From positions 84,060,060 through 84,124,059 of the forward strand of contig OY740767.1 of NCBI GenBank assembly GCA_963513935.1: a stretch of DNA of 64,000 nucleotides. The letters are read 5' to 3'. Made by a program: the position numbers and the translations under genes. The notes below the pieces were generated by a model. That model was given only the letters and a program-made list of their open reading frames with translations. It was not told the DNA's origin and ran no database searches. Positions 49,611 to 62,841 of this stretch are shown piece after piece; position 1 is the stretch's first letter; each line of letters opens with the position of its first letter. The stretch comes from Aphrophora alni. Taxonomy: Eukaryota > Arthropoda > Insecta > Hemiptera > Aphrophoridae.

Positions 49611-50179
49611 TACAGGGTATTTAAGGTCACCTTCACCCTACTTTGTATACATTTCATATCAATTGGTATTTTAACAAATGCCACCCATTATAAATGTAAA
49701 AACACTAACTTTTTAAGTGTTTTGAAATTTTAGGAGATCACTCTCGGCTAATAAGGTAGAAGTCAACTACAAAAATATTTATGTGAAGGTGGTCATACGA
49801 TATATAGTTTAACACTGTAGTTGTTTTCTAAAAAACAGTGGTGTAATCAAACTGAAGAGGGCTTTATCGTTTTCGAGGTATTCTAACCTAACCTAAACCT
49901 AGTGATACCTCGAAAATGGGAGAGCCTTTTTCAGTTTTGATTCAACCACTGTTTTTAGGGGAAAAAAAAATTACGGTGTTAAGGGATATATCGAATGATC
50001 ACCTTGGCATTAAAGTTTTTGAAGTTGACCTAGTGATCTTGGACCTAGAATGATCTCCTAAAACTCCCAAACACAAAAAAGTTAGTGTTTTAAAATTTAT
50101 AATGGATGGCATTAGTTTAAAAACAATATAAAATGTACACAAAAATAGGGGAGGAAGGAACTTCCTAAACCATACTGTG
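49611..50179. repeat. Large foldback element, about 570 bp
   Basis: Arms of about 250 bases flank a short centre near 49890 (CTAACCTAACCTAAACCTAG). Paired blocks include AATGCCAYCCATTATAAAT, AAAACACTAACTTTTT, TTTTAGGAGATCA, CGATATAT, AAAACAGTGGT and TTTCGAGGTAT. Outer ends abut TA (49609-49610 and 50180-50181) and start ACAGGGTA / ACAGTATGG, suggesting a mariner-related MITE. Confidence 0.85.
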
Positions 50180-50199
50180 TACATAAACTACGATTGTTG

Positions 50200-50765
50200 T
50201 GAATACTGTGATTTAAATTCAGGCTATCTGAAAATGAATAATTAATTTTTTTGAATAAATTAATTTTTTCATAAAAAATTGAATAATGGAAACTACCCAA
50301 TATAGGATTTCATAGAGAGAGCCGATAAGCCTCCATGTTCATGAATAATGATAGCCCATGAAATTTATTTTAAGCAAAATTTAATACATTATTAAAAGCT
50401 TTTTTTTATATATGTAAAATTTTGTTTTCCAGTTATAAAATTATATTCCAAACACATTTTATGTCGTTGTAAATTATATAAAAACTTAAAATAAGTGTCA
50501 AATTTTAACTTAAATTTTAGTAAATAGATTATTACGGACTTTATTTTTTCATATATTCGTAATAGGGAAAGTTGTGGATGGGTCAAAAAATCATGTTGAA
50601 TTTTTCACTGAAATATCAGTTTCAGGTGACGTTGAATTTAAAAAATAGTTTTTGAACATTGTCTATCTCTTAGGCGTAAGGTGCAATATAGTAAAAACTT
50701 GTGTTGCTATTTTAATCACATTCTAATGTGTTCAACTTTTGTAAATCTTGTCCGTAAATAAATCC

Positions 50766-50800
<35 letters not shown>

Positions 50801-53390
50801 CACAAATCATAATATGAAGGATACACAAATTTTATAAAGGAACAACATGTCTTAAATAAAACTGCAAAACTGCCCATACAAAATTTTAATATTTTCTTAA
50901 TCACCTGAAATAATTTTACATAAAAACACCTGGATTTAACGTGCAACTTTGTATATCACTGTTGGTTGTCATTATTAATTTATTGTTTTGTCTTTGTAAT
51001 CTGTATTTCCATACTTGGCCCATTTTTGTTAAACTTCCTTAATTTTGTTATTTTTACTTAACATTGCCTTAGGTGCCTAATTTTTGTTAACCTTAACCAA
51101 CTAACTTTTCCTAACCCACGATACATCCCGACTTCTTAGCCTACTTGCTAATGGTTATTTGTACATTTTATTTTGTTTATATTTTATAAATGATCAGTAC
51201 AGGTCGAAACTTGTAGTAATATTAATAGTTATTTTTGTATTAAAAGCGTAAAACTATTTATCGCACGAGATAAAAAATTTACTTTACACTCTAATTGCAT
51301 ACATTTACCCTACAACAGCAGTATACGTTATATTTAATTCTATTTTTATTATTTTTAGATTTTGTGAGAAATATTAAATGCCAACAATATAGGTTGGCGT
51401 GTTACAGAACAATTGTATTGTAATATACAGAAATATTGTAATATTGTATACAGAACAATAGTTGACATGTATTTACAGTTATATTTATGTTAAATGTACA
51501 GTTTTTGCAGTTTTGAATAACAATTCCAGACCCATCACACAACAACTAGGCTGATGAATGCATTTGAGGTTAGCTGTTTCTGTTTATTGTTCAATGAGCG
51601 GGCAACTTCACCATAATAATAAACCTGGAACAGCGTATGATGAAGAATCACATTTAATCAATGTTAATTTGTGTGCAATAATTTTTTTTTTTTTAAGTAA
51701 GTAGTAATAAGCTGTTTTAGAACCTGTTGTTAGATCGTAAATGAACACTTTAGACACAGTTGTAGGAAAATTCATTTGTGGATTATAATAGTGTTTGGGT
51801 TTTTTCTTTTTCACTTGTTGTCTAACTTTTTGCTTTCAAAGCTATAGACTGAATTCGAAGTCAGGAACCATACAATCAAAGTAGCCAATGACATTATTTA
51901 CAAGTTTTGTTAGTTATGAGCATCATAGTTAGTTCTGAGTATTATTAATGCACCAAATGATGGAGACAAATGATTCACGGGTGGTGCCCTTGAAGGTAGT
52001 CGAGGTGATCAACTCTCGCTCGGTTGATGGGTCATTAGGTTATTCAATGTTTTATTAATTACACTATTCACTTGATTCTTGGAAGGAGGATTAGAAGTGT
52101 GGATCTTTTATGTAAAAATGTAAATCTATTTCTAAATTTGTGACTCATACGTGACTGGTTTTATTAATTTATTTTAAAAATACTATTTTCAATTGCCTGA
52201 CAATCTTAAAAAATTGCAAACTGTGCGAATGATGAGTCTTGGTTGTTTTTCATATAAGCTACTTGAATATTGTTATGTGTTGATTGGGCGCCATAATATT
52301 ATGTTTTTTGTTAATAGTTTTTTTTTATATATTATATTATTTTTTAACTTTTTAAGAAATAGCAGGTTGGTTGTTGACTTAGGTTAGTAGTAGCTTTTAT
52401 GTGTTATTGTTGTTTATTTAGTTATTTTTTAAAGTGTTAATGAGTGAACAGTACGAAGAGCTGTGATAAGAAACTGTTATTTTTTGTGGAACTGACTATA
52501 ATTTCCATAGTTGTATTTTGTTTATTGTACATACTGATCACTTTACTAGAAAAAGTAACCAATTATTTTTAAGTCAGAAAAATATGGATGAAAAATTTGT
52601 ATTGCAAGGATGCGAATAAAATTATTATTATTTAGTATGAACGTGTTTCTACGAAAGTTAGTAACCTATTACGTTTTTACTCAACAAGATACATACAATG
52701 TTTTTTTATCTGTAATTAAAGCACATGTTCAAATGTCCTTTATTTTTTTCAATATTTTTATTATATACTTTCTACTTTATAAAAACAGTTAGTAATCGGA
52801 TTAATTATTCAAATTTATTTCTAAGGTGAACTCACTTCATAAGCGAGAGAAAATCAATAAGATTACTCAGATTAAATCCAGCCGTTTGAAAAGCAATAAC
52901 TAATAAGGTCAGTAATACAACTTCTGGAAAATATTTTTATATCTCATTACACGTTGTTATTTTTTAACATTTAAGTCGTACAATAAGTTTCTCTTGAAAT
53001 CTATTTGAATTTTTCACGAAAATATCTCATTTTATACCTCGAAAAAAAGAAGAAGTTTTTCTTTTAATGTTGTCTGTTATTCAACAAAGTAAAGATTTTG
53101 ACAATGTTTGCTCAAATGTAGTTCCTAGAAAGCCGGACAATGCTTATGGGTCTGCTCAAAATTTTCTTTCGGTAGTTAACCGTAAAAAAACTAGCTATTT
53201 GAAAGGCAATATTTCTCAAAGTTGAATCTGCAAATGTTTAAATGTTCACATTGTTTAAATGCAAAAATTATTGACCCAAATTACAAGTAAAAGTAAATTA
53301 TGCTTCGGAGATAATTGGCAAAAAACTAAAACTAAATTAAATTCAATTTACGTTTCATATATGGCTAAAAATAAGCAAGCTTAGGCTTTA
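50200..53390. other. Gene-poor stretch
   Basis: A poly-T run of 33 bases lies at 50768-50800. A minus-strand frame at 51608-51814 (part reads MNFPTTVSKVFIYDLTTGSK) may be a decayed gene fragment but has no clear splice sites. Confidence 0.4.
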
Positions 53391-53417
53391 TATATATGTA
53401 TATTATATATATATATA

Positions 53418-53491
<74 letters not shown>

Positions 53492-53639
53492 AGTAATTGA
53501 TAAGGAGGAACTCATATATACTGGAAATGGCGAAAAATATAAATTTTATTGTGTAATGTTAGTATTTCATATTACAAATGGTGTATTTGAGAATGCAAGT
53601 GCAATGTTTGTGAAGTGGGCAGTTTTTTATAATATACTG

Positions 53640-53686
<47 letters not shown>
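53391..53686. repeat. Pair of long TA microsatellites
   Basis: TA tracts at 53391-53487 and 53642-53686, separated by about 150 bases of unique sequence. Confidence 0.95.
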
Positions 53687-53689
<3 letters not shown>

Positions 53690-54330
53690 GGTATATTATT
53701 TTAGATAAACTATCGTAACTGACATAGAACGTTCTATTAAAGTATTCTACGTAGAGTGAGAATATTTTTTTAAAAATTTAACGCTGATCTCATAAATATG
53801 TGGCAACATTCTTTTCTGACGTCTTTGTATTTTTAATATATATATTAAACTAAACCGTAAAATTTTAAGATATTTTACTTTTCTTAATTTCTTTTCTCTC
53901 TTAAGAATAATAAAGACACCACAGTAAAGTTAAATTAGCTTTCCTTCGAACAGGAGAAGAACAAAATGACTAAAATCCATTAGAGAAGTTTTTGAACCAG
54001 CCCATCCACGAAAGAGATTAGTAACTAAATTTCTTGCACAATCTAATAAAAATGGCAATTTTTATTTTATAACAAGGAGCTGTTAAGAACGAAAGTTCGT
54101 CCTGGTTACAAGATGTGATGCAGGTGAGATGATGTCTGTCACTAAATCCGTGTATTCTTTATCAACCCAGACCATCCTCAAGTGTTATAATAGCCGCCAA
54201 ATTGTAACCAGTCAATCAATCAATCGATCATTTGCTCTAGACGAATGACAATTATCTGGCGAAAGGCAAGTAGGTGACTTACGTTTTATTAGATGAAACA
54301 AAAATATTCGAGTGTTATATTTTATTTTAG

Positions 54331-54499
54331 GTCTGCAATGGATTACATCATATTTACACACGTAAAAAAAATAGACATAAAGCCGTGCAAAGAACACGCA
54401 GATTGCATACTCCACTTTTGTGCATACGTGAAAGGTTTACATCAAATCATTGCGCCCCAGTGTCACCTGGCTTTCCCTCTCAATATCTGTCCCAAATGA
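54331..54499 (+). CDS. Terminal exon of a small cysteine-rich protein
   Basis: A strong acceptor (gttatattttattttag) opens an exon in phase 2, ending in TGA at 54497-54499, with AATAAA about 70 bases later. It reads SAMDYIIFTHVKKIDIKP, then a 38-residue tail with five cysteines (CKEHADC, HFCAYVKG, PQCHLAF, NICPK) in the pattern C-x5-C-x4-C-x12-C-x8-C. Cysteines at 13% of the tail in DNA this AT-rich are unlikely by chance. The look is that of a secreted disulfide-bonded peptide, but I do not recognise the family and no signal-peptide exon was found upstream. Confidence 0.5.
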
Positions 54500-54899
54500 T
54501 TCATATTTTCATCTGTACTTATTTTGAAGGAAAATAGTTTTGCATGAATTTAAATCTTTGGGAAAGAATAAATTAAAAGTTATATAAAAGTTCAACTAAT
54601 AAATATAAACAACAAGCGTTATGGTTATTGGAGCAAACTTTAAAAGAATTTGTTTTTAAATAAAGCTAAATTTTTCATAGTACTATAGACTGTTTGGCTA
54701 GTAAAATATTTTTATAGAAATTTCCTTATTCTTTTTGTATATTAAAAAAAATACAAATTTACTTCTGAAGTTTTAATATAAATGGCAAATATTTTAATTA
54801 CTAGCTCATATTTAAAGTAGTGACACTTGCACGAAATGACATTTGCTCGGAGATGGTATTTAGTGTCAGTTGTACGTAGTTATAAATGACTATATCGGG

Positions 54900-56880
54900 A
54901 TATTTTCCGAAAGTGACCTAACTTAATCTTTTCTCATTATTCCATTCTTATAGTCGTCAACCTTATTAAGGATTGAAACAATTCTAATACAAATGGGAAA
55001 AAATAGTTGGTCAGTTGAGGGGAGGGGGGGTTATATTTTGTTATTCTTGGTTCGCGCAAGTGTCACAATGCGATTTAAGACCCACTTGAAATGTTCGTTC
55101 AAATATAATAAAGTATTTTAGAAAGTATATAACATAGCATAAATTAACCTAATATTTTTTCACTATCTCATTTTTATAGTTGTAAACCTTACTAAGATTT
55201 AAATCCATTATAATTTAAATAAAATATATAGAAGGCTTACTTTGTTCAAGTGTTATCTTTTATTGTAGTCAATCCAGGCAAGTGTACTATAATCCACTTA
55301 GATTTAATGATCGAATATGAATATTTTAGAATGTATATAACATTTAATTCTTATTAAATATAAAACTATTATAATTTAAATGAAACAAATAGAAGGCCTA
55401 TTTGGTCAAGTTGAGAGGGGTTGGCTTTTATTATGGATATTCCGGGGATGAGTCTCAACGCGATCTAAGTTTCAATTGAAATTCATGGCAAAATATTAAT
55501 ATTTAAGAAAGTAAACATAATTTAAACTAAAAAAAAAATTATTAAAAAAAAATATATATTTTTACTTGTAGATGTCACTAAACGTAGGTTGACAAGTGTA
55601 CAAAGTTTGTCCTGCCTATGCATCTTAGGAGCTTATAGCAGTAATATAGTATAATAGCTGAGGCCAGTTCAGCGGCACACAGAATGGAATACTCTGGACA
55701 CGACACCATTCGTCAACACAAATCTTATAATTATCCCTACTTACTATGACAAGTGATTACATCAATAAAAAATCTCTTGGATTATACCATTTTGAAGTTG
55801 TCATCCAAGAGAGAAAAGATATTGACAGATACTGGTTTCCAGCTAATTTCGGTATCGTTGCGGGAATGTATGGAAAAAGAACATAGGAAAATATAAGTAT
55901 AGCTTTTGAAAAAATACGCAACCGTATTTCAAGCAAAAATCATGGCAATACTAGAATTAGCACAACTGTGCCTAGCTAATCAATAAACCAAGGAGTATAT
56001 CATTATCAGGTCGGACAGTCAGGCTGCTATAAGGCCTGTAAGCTAACACGAACACTATTCATCACTCGTATGGGATTGTCACCGAACCTTAACCAAGCTT
56101 TCGACCCAAAACCAGGTAAAACTTAACTGGATACCCAGGTCACAGACGATACAAAGAAAACGAAAAGACAGATAAACTGGCAAAAAATGACACCAAGAGA
56201 TCCTTCATTGACCCAAGACGTGCATGCGGATAACTAGAGGGTAGTCATCGTCTAAAAAAACGACTACACTCAGAAATCAAGGAACGATGGACAAAATATT
56301 TCATGGGAAAACTATACGGATTACTGGTTCAACCAGATCTGAAACTCTCTGAATTCGTCACTTCACCAAGTCAATGAAATCTGAAGAAAATCTTAAGCTT
56401 CGTATCAGGCCATGGCACTTTCAAGAAGCATCTTAACACCATGGGATTATTCCAAGAAAACTTGAAATGCGAACTATGAAATCAGCACCTAGAAACTGCA
56501 GAACATATACTTCGAAAATTCAAAGCATTAGCACGTAGAAAACAACTGAACGTCGGTCCAGATGCGACCTTTGAAGCAAGGGAATAGACATAAGCTAGTT
56601 AGAAATTTAAGAAGTACAGTACACAAAAAGTCTTATAGGCTGAAGTGTCTAGGGGGTAAAACGCATTTCTATTTATAATAATAATAACCTAATATTTTCC
56701 CACTATTTATTCTTATACTCTTTACAATATTAATATTTAAAACTATTATAAATTAAATTTTAAAAATATACAAGACGTACTTGGAGGATCACAGTTTTGA
56801 TCATTCCTAATCATTCTCGGCCCCTGTGATCTATCACCTGGAATTATCCAAAGGAAGGTCTGCCTTTGAGCAAATCTCAC
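54900..56880. repeat. Degenerate tandem array interrupted by a retrotransposon
   Basis: Units of roughly 160-230 bases start near 54914, 55146, 55345 and 56686. They share ACCTAAYWTWWTYTTTTCMC, TTATAGTYGTMAACCTTA, AACTATTATAATTTAAAT and ATAGAAGGCYTA. The last unit resumes directly after the retrotransposon tail. Confidence 0.7.
55560..56687 (+). pseudogene. RNase H-bearing non-LTR retrotransposon, 3' part
   Basis: Plus-strand frames read TVFQAKIMAILELAQLCLAN, IIIRSDSQAAIR and VKLNWIPRSQ (RNase H, with the SDSQAA motif and a degraded WVPGH), then ISFVSGHGTFKKHLNTMGLF and ETAEHILRKFKALARRK, the C-terminal region. Many stops. It ends in a TAA-repeat tail (about 56675-56687), as in I/R1-group elements. 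The 5' part is truncated. Confidence 0.8.
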
Positions 56881-57714
56881 TCCGTACAAGTGTTCTCACT
56901 ACCTGATATGCTTCATCCTAAACATAAAATGTTAGGGGAGTCATTCGGTAATTGCCCACTTTATTAAAGAAGTGGGAGAAACTGAGAGAGATGGAGATGG
57001 AGAGATGGTTATCAACGTTATAATGAAACCGAAATGAAGATTCACTCAACACTACTTATATAACACGGGCCTAGATCATCATCGCTAGAACAATGTTTTA
57101 TCTAATCTAATAATGGAAGAAAATTCCTAAAACTCCCTTTCTAGATTGCGAAACACATTAGCTGTAAACAATTAATTAGCAAGTGTTCAGGCTTGGAGTT
57201 CTCACACTTTCTAATTAGCGGGTGCAGACTGTTTGATGCAATACGTCCGAGGTAACAACCAGTTAGTTTAATTACAAGATATCGCATCTAGATGAGCAGC
57301 ATAAGAAGTCACTTATCTCTGCTTCCGTTCGTAAATTATTCCAAATGTGCTGTCATGAGTTCTATTTAAATATGTACTAGGTCGTCATCAAATGACGTAT
57401 ATTGGAGTGGAGCAAGTTTCTTAGTAATTGAAACCTTGACCTTTGTCATTATGAACTGAGTGTCGCACAAAAAACACATACTTCTTATGTGTACTGAATT
57501 ATTTTATTTGGAAGATTTTGTGTAAGAAAGATTTTACTAATGTTTTGACAAGATCAAAAAATGTTTTATGATATAATATATTATATTATAAATAATATAT
57601 ATATTATAAATTTATTATTGGATAGTTGTCTGAGAAATCTTATATAAACTATTACAGCTGCTGTTTCTCCTATTTGTCAGGCAGCATCAGAACATGTAAA
57701 ACACTTATCATATT

Positions 57715-57967
57715 TTAATACGCTAAAATAATTTTAAAACACATTTAAACGTAATGAAAAATAATTTGTTACACTATATTAATTTTATGTCACAGTGAGT
57801 CACCGTTCACTTTCGTATTGTCAGTCTTAGATTCAGTCAGATAATATGAAAGTTGACGGTCACTCCCAGCTTCATAAAATGAATATTGTGTTAAAAATTA
57901 TTTTTCATTACGTTTAAATGCGATTTCTAAATGTGTGTGTTTTAAAATTATTTTAACATATTATAAT
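57715..57967. repeat. Foldback element, about 250 bp
   Basis: Arms of about 110 bases are reverse complements. Shared blocks include TTAAAATAATTTTAAAACACA, ATTTAAACGTAATGAAAAAT and GTGACYGTYMACTTTC. The centre is near 57835. Confidence 0.8.
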
Positions 57968-57994
57968 GATGTGTAATCTAGTTAATGTAACTTG

Positions 57995-58650
57995 ATTCAT
58001 CTTCTTATATATTTTAAAATGTAGTCTATATAATTGACTACTCTATTCCATGCCTCTTCATCAGGAATCATCATTTCTACTATAGTTTCAGGTGTTATGT
58101 AACCAATTGCCTTTATCAGATCAGGTATTTTTTTCCTTCCATCTTTTACACAAACAAATGTGTGATATAGGCTATCTTCGTCATGTCCGCACTACAAGTA
58201 ATCTGGCTGATCTCTCTTTCTTATCTTATGAAGATAATCCCCAAAGATATCATATCCAGACAACAGTATTGTCAAATAATGGATGACCATCCCATCTGTT
58301 AATTTGGGTTCAATCTTTGGTATAACTCTTGCAGTCCAACTACCCCTTTTCTCCCATACCATCTCTTTTGAAATTTCTCAGCGGTTACACATCTCTTCTC
58401 TGATTTTACCTTGGCAAAATCTATCTCTCCATTTCTTGCTTATAGTCGTTTTATCTCTTGTGACAATAAATCTATTGGCATTGCCCCGCGTTAACATGTA
58501 CTGCTGGTTCGGACACAGTGCGGTATGTACATGTGCGCCTCTTCTTTTCACTGCATATATCCTTTTCCTATATTTTTCATGTTTCATGACTTCAGCCCAA
58601 ATCTCAGCCCCATAAAGAATGTTAGACTGCGGAACGATAAACAATTTATC
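57995..58650 (-). pseudogene. R1-clade retrotransposon 3' coding remnant
   Basis: Minus-strand frames read SNILYGAEIWAEVMKHEKYR and KRIYAVKRRGAHVHTA, then RGSWTARVIPKIEPKL, IHYLTILLSGYDIFGDYLHK and CGHDEDSLYHTFVCVK, the zinc-knuckle region that follows reverse transcriptase in R1-type elements. Frame changes and a stop mark it as dead. Plus-strand frames over the same bases have no support. Confidence 0.8.
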
Positions 58651-58799
58651 CTGACCCTCCTAGGTTCGACAGTAACCTACTTAGATATCCTATTGTCATT
58701 CAATTACCTCAATGAGTCTTTGTTTGCCTCAATTACACTTTCACTTATCGTCTATCGTCCCTATTATTTATTTTGGCGTAGTTGAAACTTTGTAGTCCC

Positions 58800-59590
58800 T
58801 TGTACTGAACTCATCAAAATAAGAAACAAAAACAATACACTGCACTCTCTAAACAGATAAAACTGATACGTAATACATAATAACAAACAAAAATAATAAT
58901 ATTATTTAGCCTTATAGCGTTGTCTGGAGACAATTATTGCTACCTTTAAGCTATTAAGTGAAAAATACAAGCCATTATTGTAGTTTTCAGAATGGCCTTC
59001 CTTAATCCGGTTATCAACTTGTATTTTTGGAACCCCTCCCTAAGTTCCATTTTGGTATTTTTACGGCTTATTGTATATTTTGTAATTATGCCTATTATAT
59101 AATGTATTTTATATACTATAAAAAATATAAATATCTAAATAGTGCATAACATGTGGTATTTAGTACTAGATTTGTCCTGAAATAGGGCTTTGTGTATATC
59201 CATCACTTACCATAGGCTCCACCCGTGTGGAACACACAATTTGCATTATTTAGTGTGTGAAGCTTAAAGGATAGCATAGTCTAGAATCGAAGTTTATTTT
59301 AAACTTTGTAGCTAAATTGATAAATGCAAGAAATTTTGGAAATTAAATCTACTAATATGTAAAATAATCTATTGGATTGTTTGTTTAACCTTTACAAATT
59401 ACGATAAATAGGGCAGAGAAAAGAAAATGAAGAACACAAATAGCGTAGTATTTTTATCTGAGGGCCTCTTTGTGAACAATACTTTTAGTTTTACCATTAT
59501 GCGCCAGCCGGTAATAATTGCTGCTAGAACTAGCTGCAAACATGAGACGTGACCATGCTACCTTCGTTCGACGCGAGTCGCAAATTCAAA
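58800..59590. other. Gene-poor stretch
   Basis: Nothing recognised. Confidence 0.4.
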
Positions 59591-59599
59591 TTAAAATAC

Positions 59600-60250
59600 T
59601 GCAGCTTTCTAACTTAAACCACCTATAACTTTGAAACCTCACACAATTTTAATAATTCGAAATAATGATTTGATTTTTTTCCAACTTGATTATTGGAAAA
59701 TGTATATTGTAGCTGAAATCTTAAAAATAGACGAGAGAATACAGAATTCTTCTTAATCTTAGTAAATAAATTTTTAATTGGGAACTACTTCACAGAATTT
59801 TGAAAAAAGTTTTCAGTTCTAATTATCGTTTAAATTATACCAATTATGTCACAAGAAACATACACGCTGCAGTTAAAATTTTGTTTAAATACTTAAACAA
59901 CGTCTAGATTTTCTACTTTTCAGCAGCAAAAAATGGTTATAACTCAGGAACTTCTGCACCAATTTCAAAAAATGTTTTCAGTTCCAATTAGTAATCAAAT
60001 CATATATCAATATTGTTACTTAACAATACATACGTAGTCACTGAAAATGCGTAAAATGTGTTGAAAAAAGTGGATTTTCTTTTTTTCCATCGGCTTGAAA
60101 CGGTTATAACTTTGAAACTATGTATCGATTTCGAAAACGTACATCCATTTATAATACGTCCCGAAGTTCAGTACTTTTTATGTGTAGTATTTTAGGAGCT
60201 ACATTTTGGAAAACTACGATATAAAACCGTTACGACCAATTTAAAGAAAA
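59600..60250. repeat. Highly degenerate tandem repeat, about 180-190 bases per unit
   Basis: GGTTATAACTYWGRAAC, AATTTYRAAAAMGTTTTCAGTT and nearby blocks recur three times in order with strong divergence. Non-coding, class unknown. Confidence 0.45.
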
Positions 60251-60820
60251 ATCTAAATGTTCAATTTTGTTAACTACCTTCAAACGTTTCATGTAAAACG
60301 TTACCCTTCATTTGTCTAACGTATTTGAAGAACAAGGACACCTATTACACAATAATCTCACATACAAATAAAAGAAGATACCGTTCTTATTGTAATTTAT
60401 AGAATGAAACCTTTTGGTTTTTAAGAGCCTGAGAGCAGACTTTTGTCAAATACGATAGATTATTTCCTAAAATGTGTAGAAATAGGTTTGATCACATTTG
60501 TTTGGTAAAGAAATCAACTGTACATGAACAGTACTTCCTCGCCAATCCACACAATTAAGATTGACATTTTAAATTTAAATCTAACAAAATTCGGCAACAA
60601 CATCTACCACCATATTTTCTCGTAGTTTCTAAGGAACCGAACAAAACGTACTGATACCCATCAACTAAAAATACCACTTCAGAAGTTGTCAATTAAAAGT
60701 GAAAATTAACCTTAAATATTACACTGAAAGTTTGAATATCTCAAAATCGGTTATACTAAATTCAATCAAATAGATTATTTTTTTGAAAGGTGTTTATTCA
60801 AGGAAAACTATCTCTTAATG

Positions 60821-60821
<1 letters not shown>

Positions 60822-60887
<66 letters not shown>
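60822..60887. repeat. TA microsatellite, 66 bases
   Basis: Pure alternating A and T. Confidence 0.95.
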
Positions 60888-60891
<4 letters not shown>

Positions 60892-62133
60892 TTTATAAAT
60901 TCTCTGACACAGACCAAACATTCCAATATAATCTTCGGTTTGCCAAAGAGTAAATGGTCATACACACACTGAATACAGATAGAGTATGTGTAACAGCATA
61001 AAAATATTGGCCAACAGAGGTGAGATAACAGTGAAAACTGTTCAGTATTCATAAGGTTCTTTGACTACATGTGGCACCGCTTTGGAAGTGTTTCCGACTA
61101 AATGAAAGTTCGACAATGGTGTGCAATATATACGTTATAACTTAATATACACCGAAAAATGAATTCATTATTATTATACTAAAATATAACAAAAATTCAT
61201 TAAATGTTTTACTCGCATGTTTTGAAGGAAAAAATCTTAAACATCATTTGATTTGTTTAACCTTTATATAACCTTAATACAACCTTTATATAACAAGTTT
61301 ACTTTATAGTTTGGATTAAAATTGTTTTTTCTCATATCGTGAGACACAATTTAAAACACTTCCATACAAATGGGTATATTAATCAATTTTTGTCTCATGG
61401 TAAATTAATTCCCGTGTCATATTAAAGAAAAATTAATCTGCAAATTTTAAAATATGAGTTTTTTTGCTTGGTCTACTTCCTTATATACCTTATTGTTTTT
61501 GGTCAAATCAAAATTCTTCATGTTAATTATCTGTGAGAAAGTAATGTCATACAATAAATCAAGCTTTGTAGTATTGAAATCATTGTTCTTATTCTGTTGA
61601 CAAATACTTTTCCCATCTTGTATATGAACAAATTTCCCACAAAAAAAAACAAAGTCCTGTGAATAAACTCATTGCATACTTCTTTCTTCCATTCTTGAGA
61701 CAATTTTGCCACAGGTTATTGTCTTTCATTGCTCCACTATGTCAATTCCCAGTAACGTTGTGTTGTCACTGAATTTAATTTTGACATTTTACTTAACTAC
61801 TTACCTTTTTTTTTTTTTTAAACAGAAGTAATTCTAAAATAATAACCATAGTTTCTCTTCATATTCAAGATATTTTTTTTAACTGAGAACTAACTGATTC
61901 CTTTGCCTTAAACAAGCAAAAATATACTAAAACCAGTAAATAACATCTTAAATTACAATATATAATGAAACAGTAAAGTTAAATAATCAGTACTCATCAC
62001 TAAATTTATGTATTTAACAAGGTAAAAGATCCGAACTTCTTTTTTATTCTTTCTGTGGATTTTAGTTTTCACCAACCTTGATATTTGAGGAAAACAATGA
62101 TTATTGGCTCATGTAAATTCTTTACCCTCAAAA

Positions 62134-62841
62134 TCAACAGTTTTCAAGCGATATCTTGCAACACAAAATCATTTTTTTATAATTATTTTTTGCCCTAGTG
62201 TTATATTGATACTTCTTTTCGTTAACCTTATTGTAATTTATTATAATAAACATAATTGACTCAAGAATATACAATGACGGAAGTGTCAATATTCTCAACC
62301 TCTTAAATAGCGGTTTACAGGAAGTAGTTTTCTTGAAAAAGTCATACAGCGGATATTTTTTCTGCATTTTAATAATTGTATTAACACCTGTTGCAGAGCC
62401 CATAGTAAGATACTATATTGCATTATTCAGCAAAAGGTATCATGATAAATTATTGATTTAGTTTGTAGATCCCTGTACTCCTTAATATTTGGAAACATGC
62501 TGAATTTAGTTTTCTCGGAGTATACGGTATTTAAATATGTTTTCCAGCTTAAATTCATAACATATGGAGCCCCAAAATGTTTGCTCTGTACAAGAAGTAT
62601 GATTTTCACCATCGAAATCAAAATTTAGCTCTATTGTTTGCCTACTCTGATATATTTCGAATCTAATATTTTTTTATATTTTTTTTACTATTCAACTTTA
62701 AGCCATTTGCAGCAAACCAGTGTATAAGCTCAAACATAGCCTTTTGAGTTTGGGTTTGTGGTCCTTTCAAATTGTCTGCTCTAACAATTGCTGTAGTGTC
62801 ATCTCCATACAATACAACACTAGAGCTTATGCTGAAAACTA
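62134..62841 (-). pseudogene. Jockey/CR1-like reverse transcriptase remnant, cut by mariner
   Basis: Minus-strand pieces in order are SSVVLYGDDTTAIVRADNLK (the YxDD catalytic motif), MFELIHWFAANGLKLNSKK, SKHFGAPYVMNLSWKTYLN, then GSATGVNTIIKMQKK and SCKPLFKRLRILTLPSLYIL. This is the second half of a non-LTR reverse transcriptase. Small shifts break the frame. The coding order is cut at 62841 where the mariner element begins. Confidence 0.8.

Noticed and set aside
51608..51814. Minus-strand frame reading MNFPTTVSKVFIYDLTTGSK as an exon
   Set aside because: Coding-like in part, but interrupted by an A tract and without usable splice sites; no family recognised.
58092..58785. Three overlapping plus-strand frames as genes
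   Set aside because: They are shadows of the R1-type coding remnant on the minus strand.
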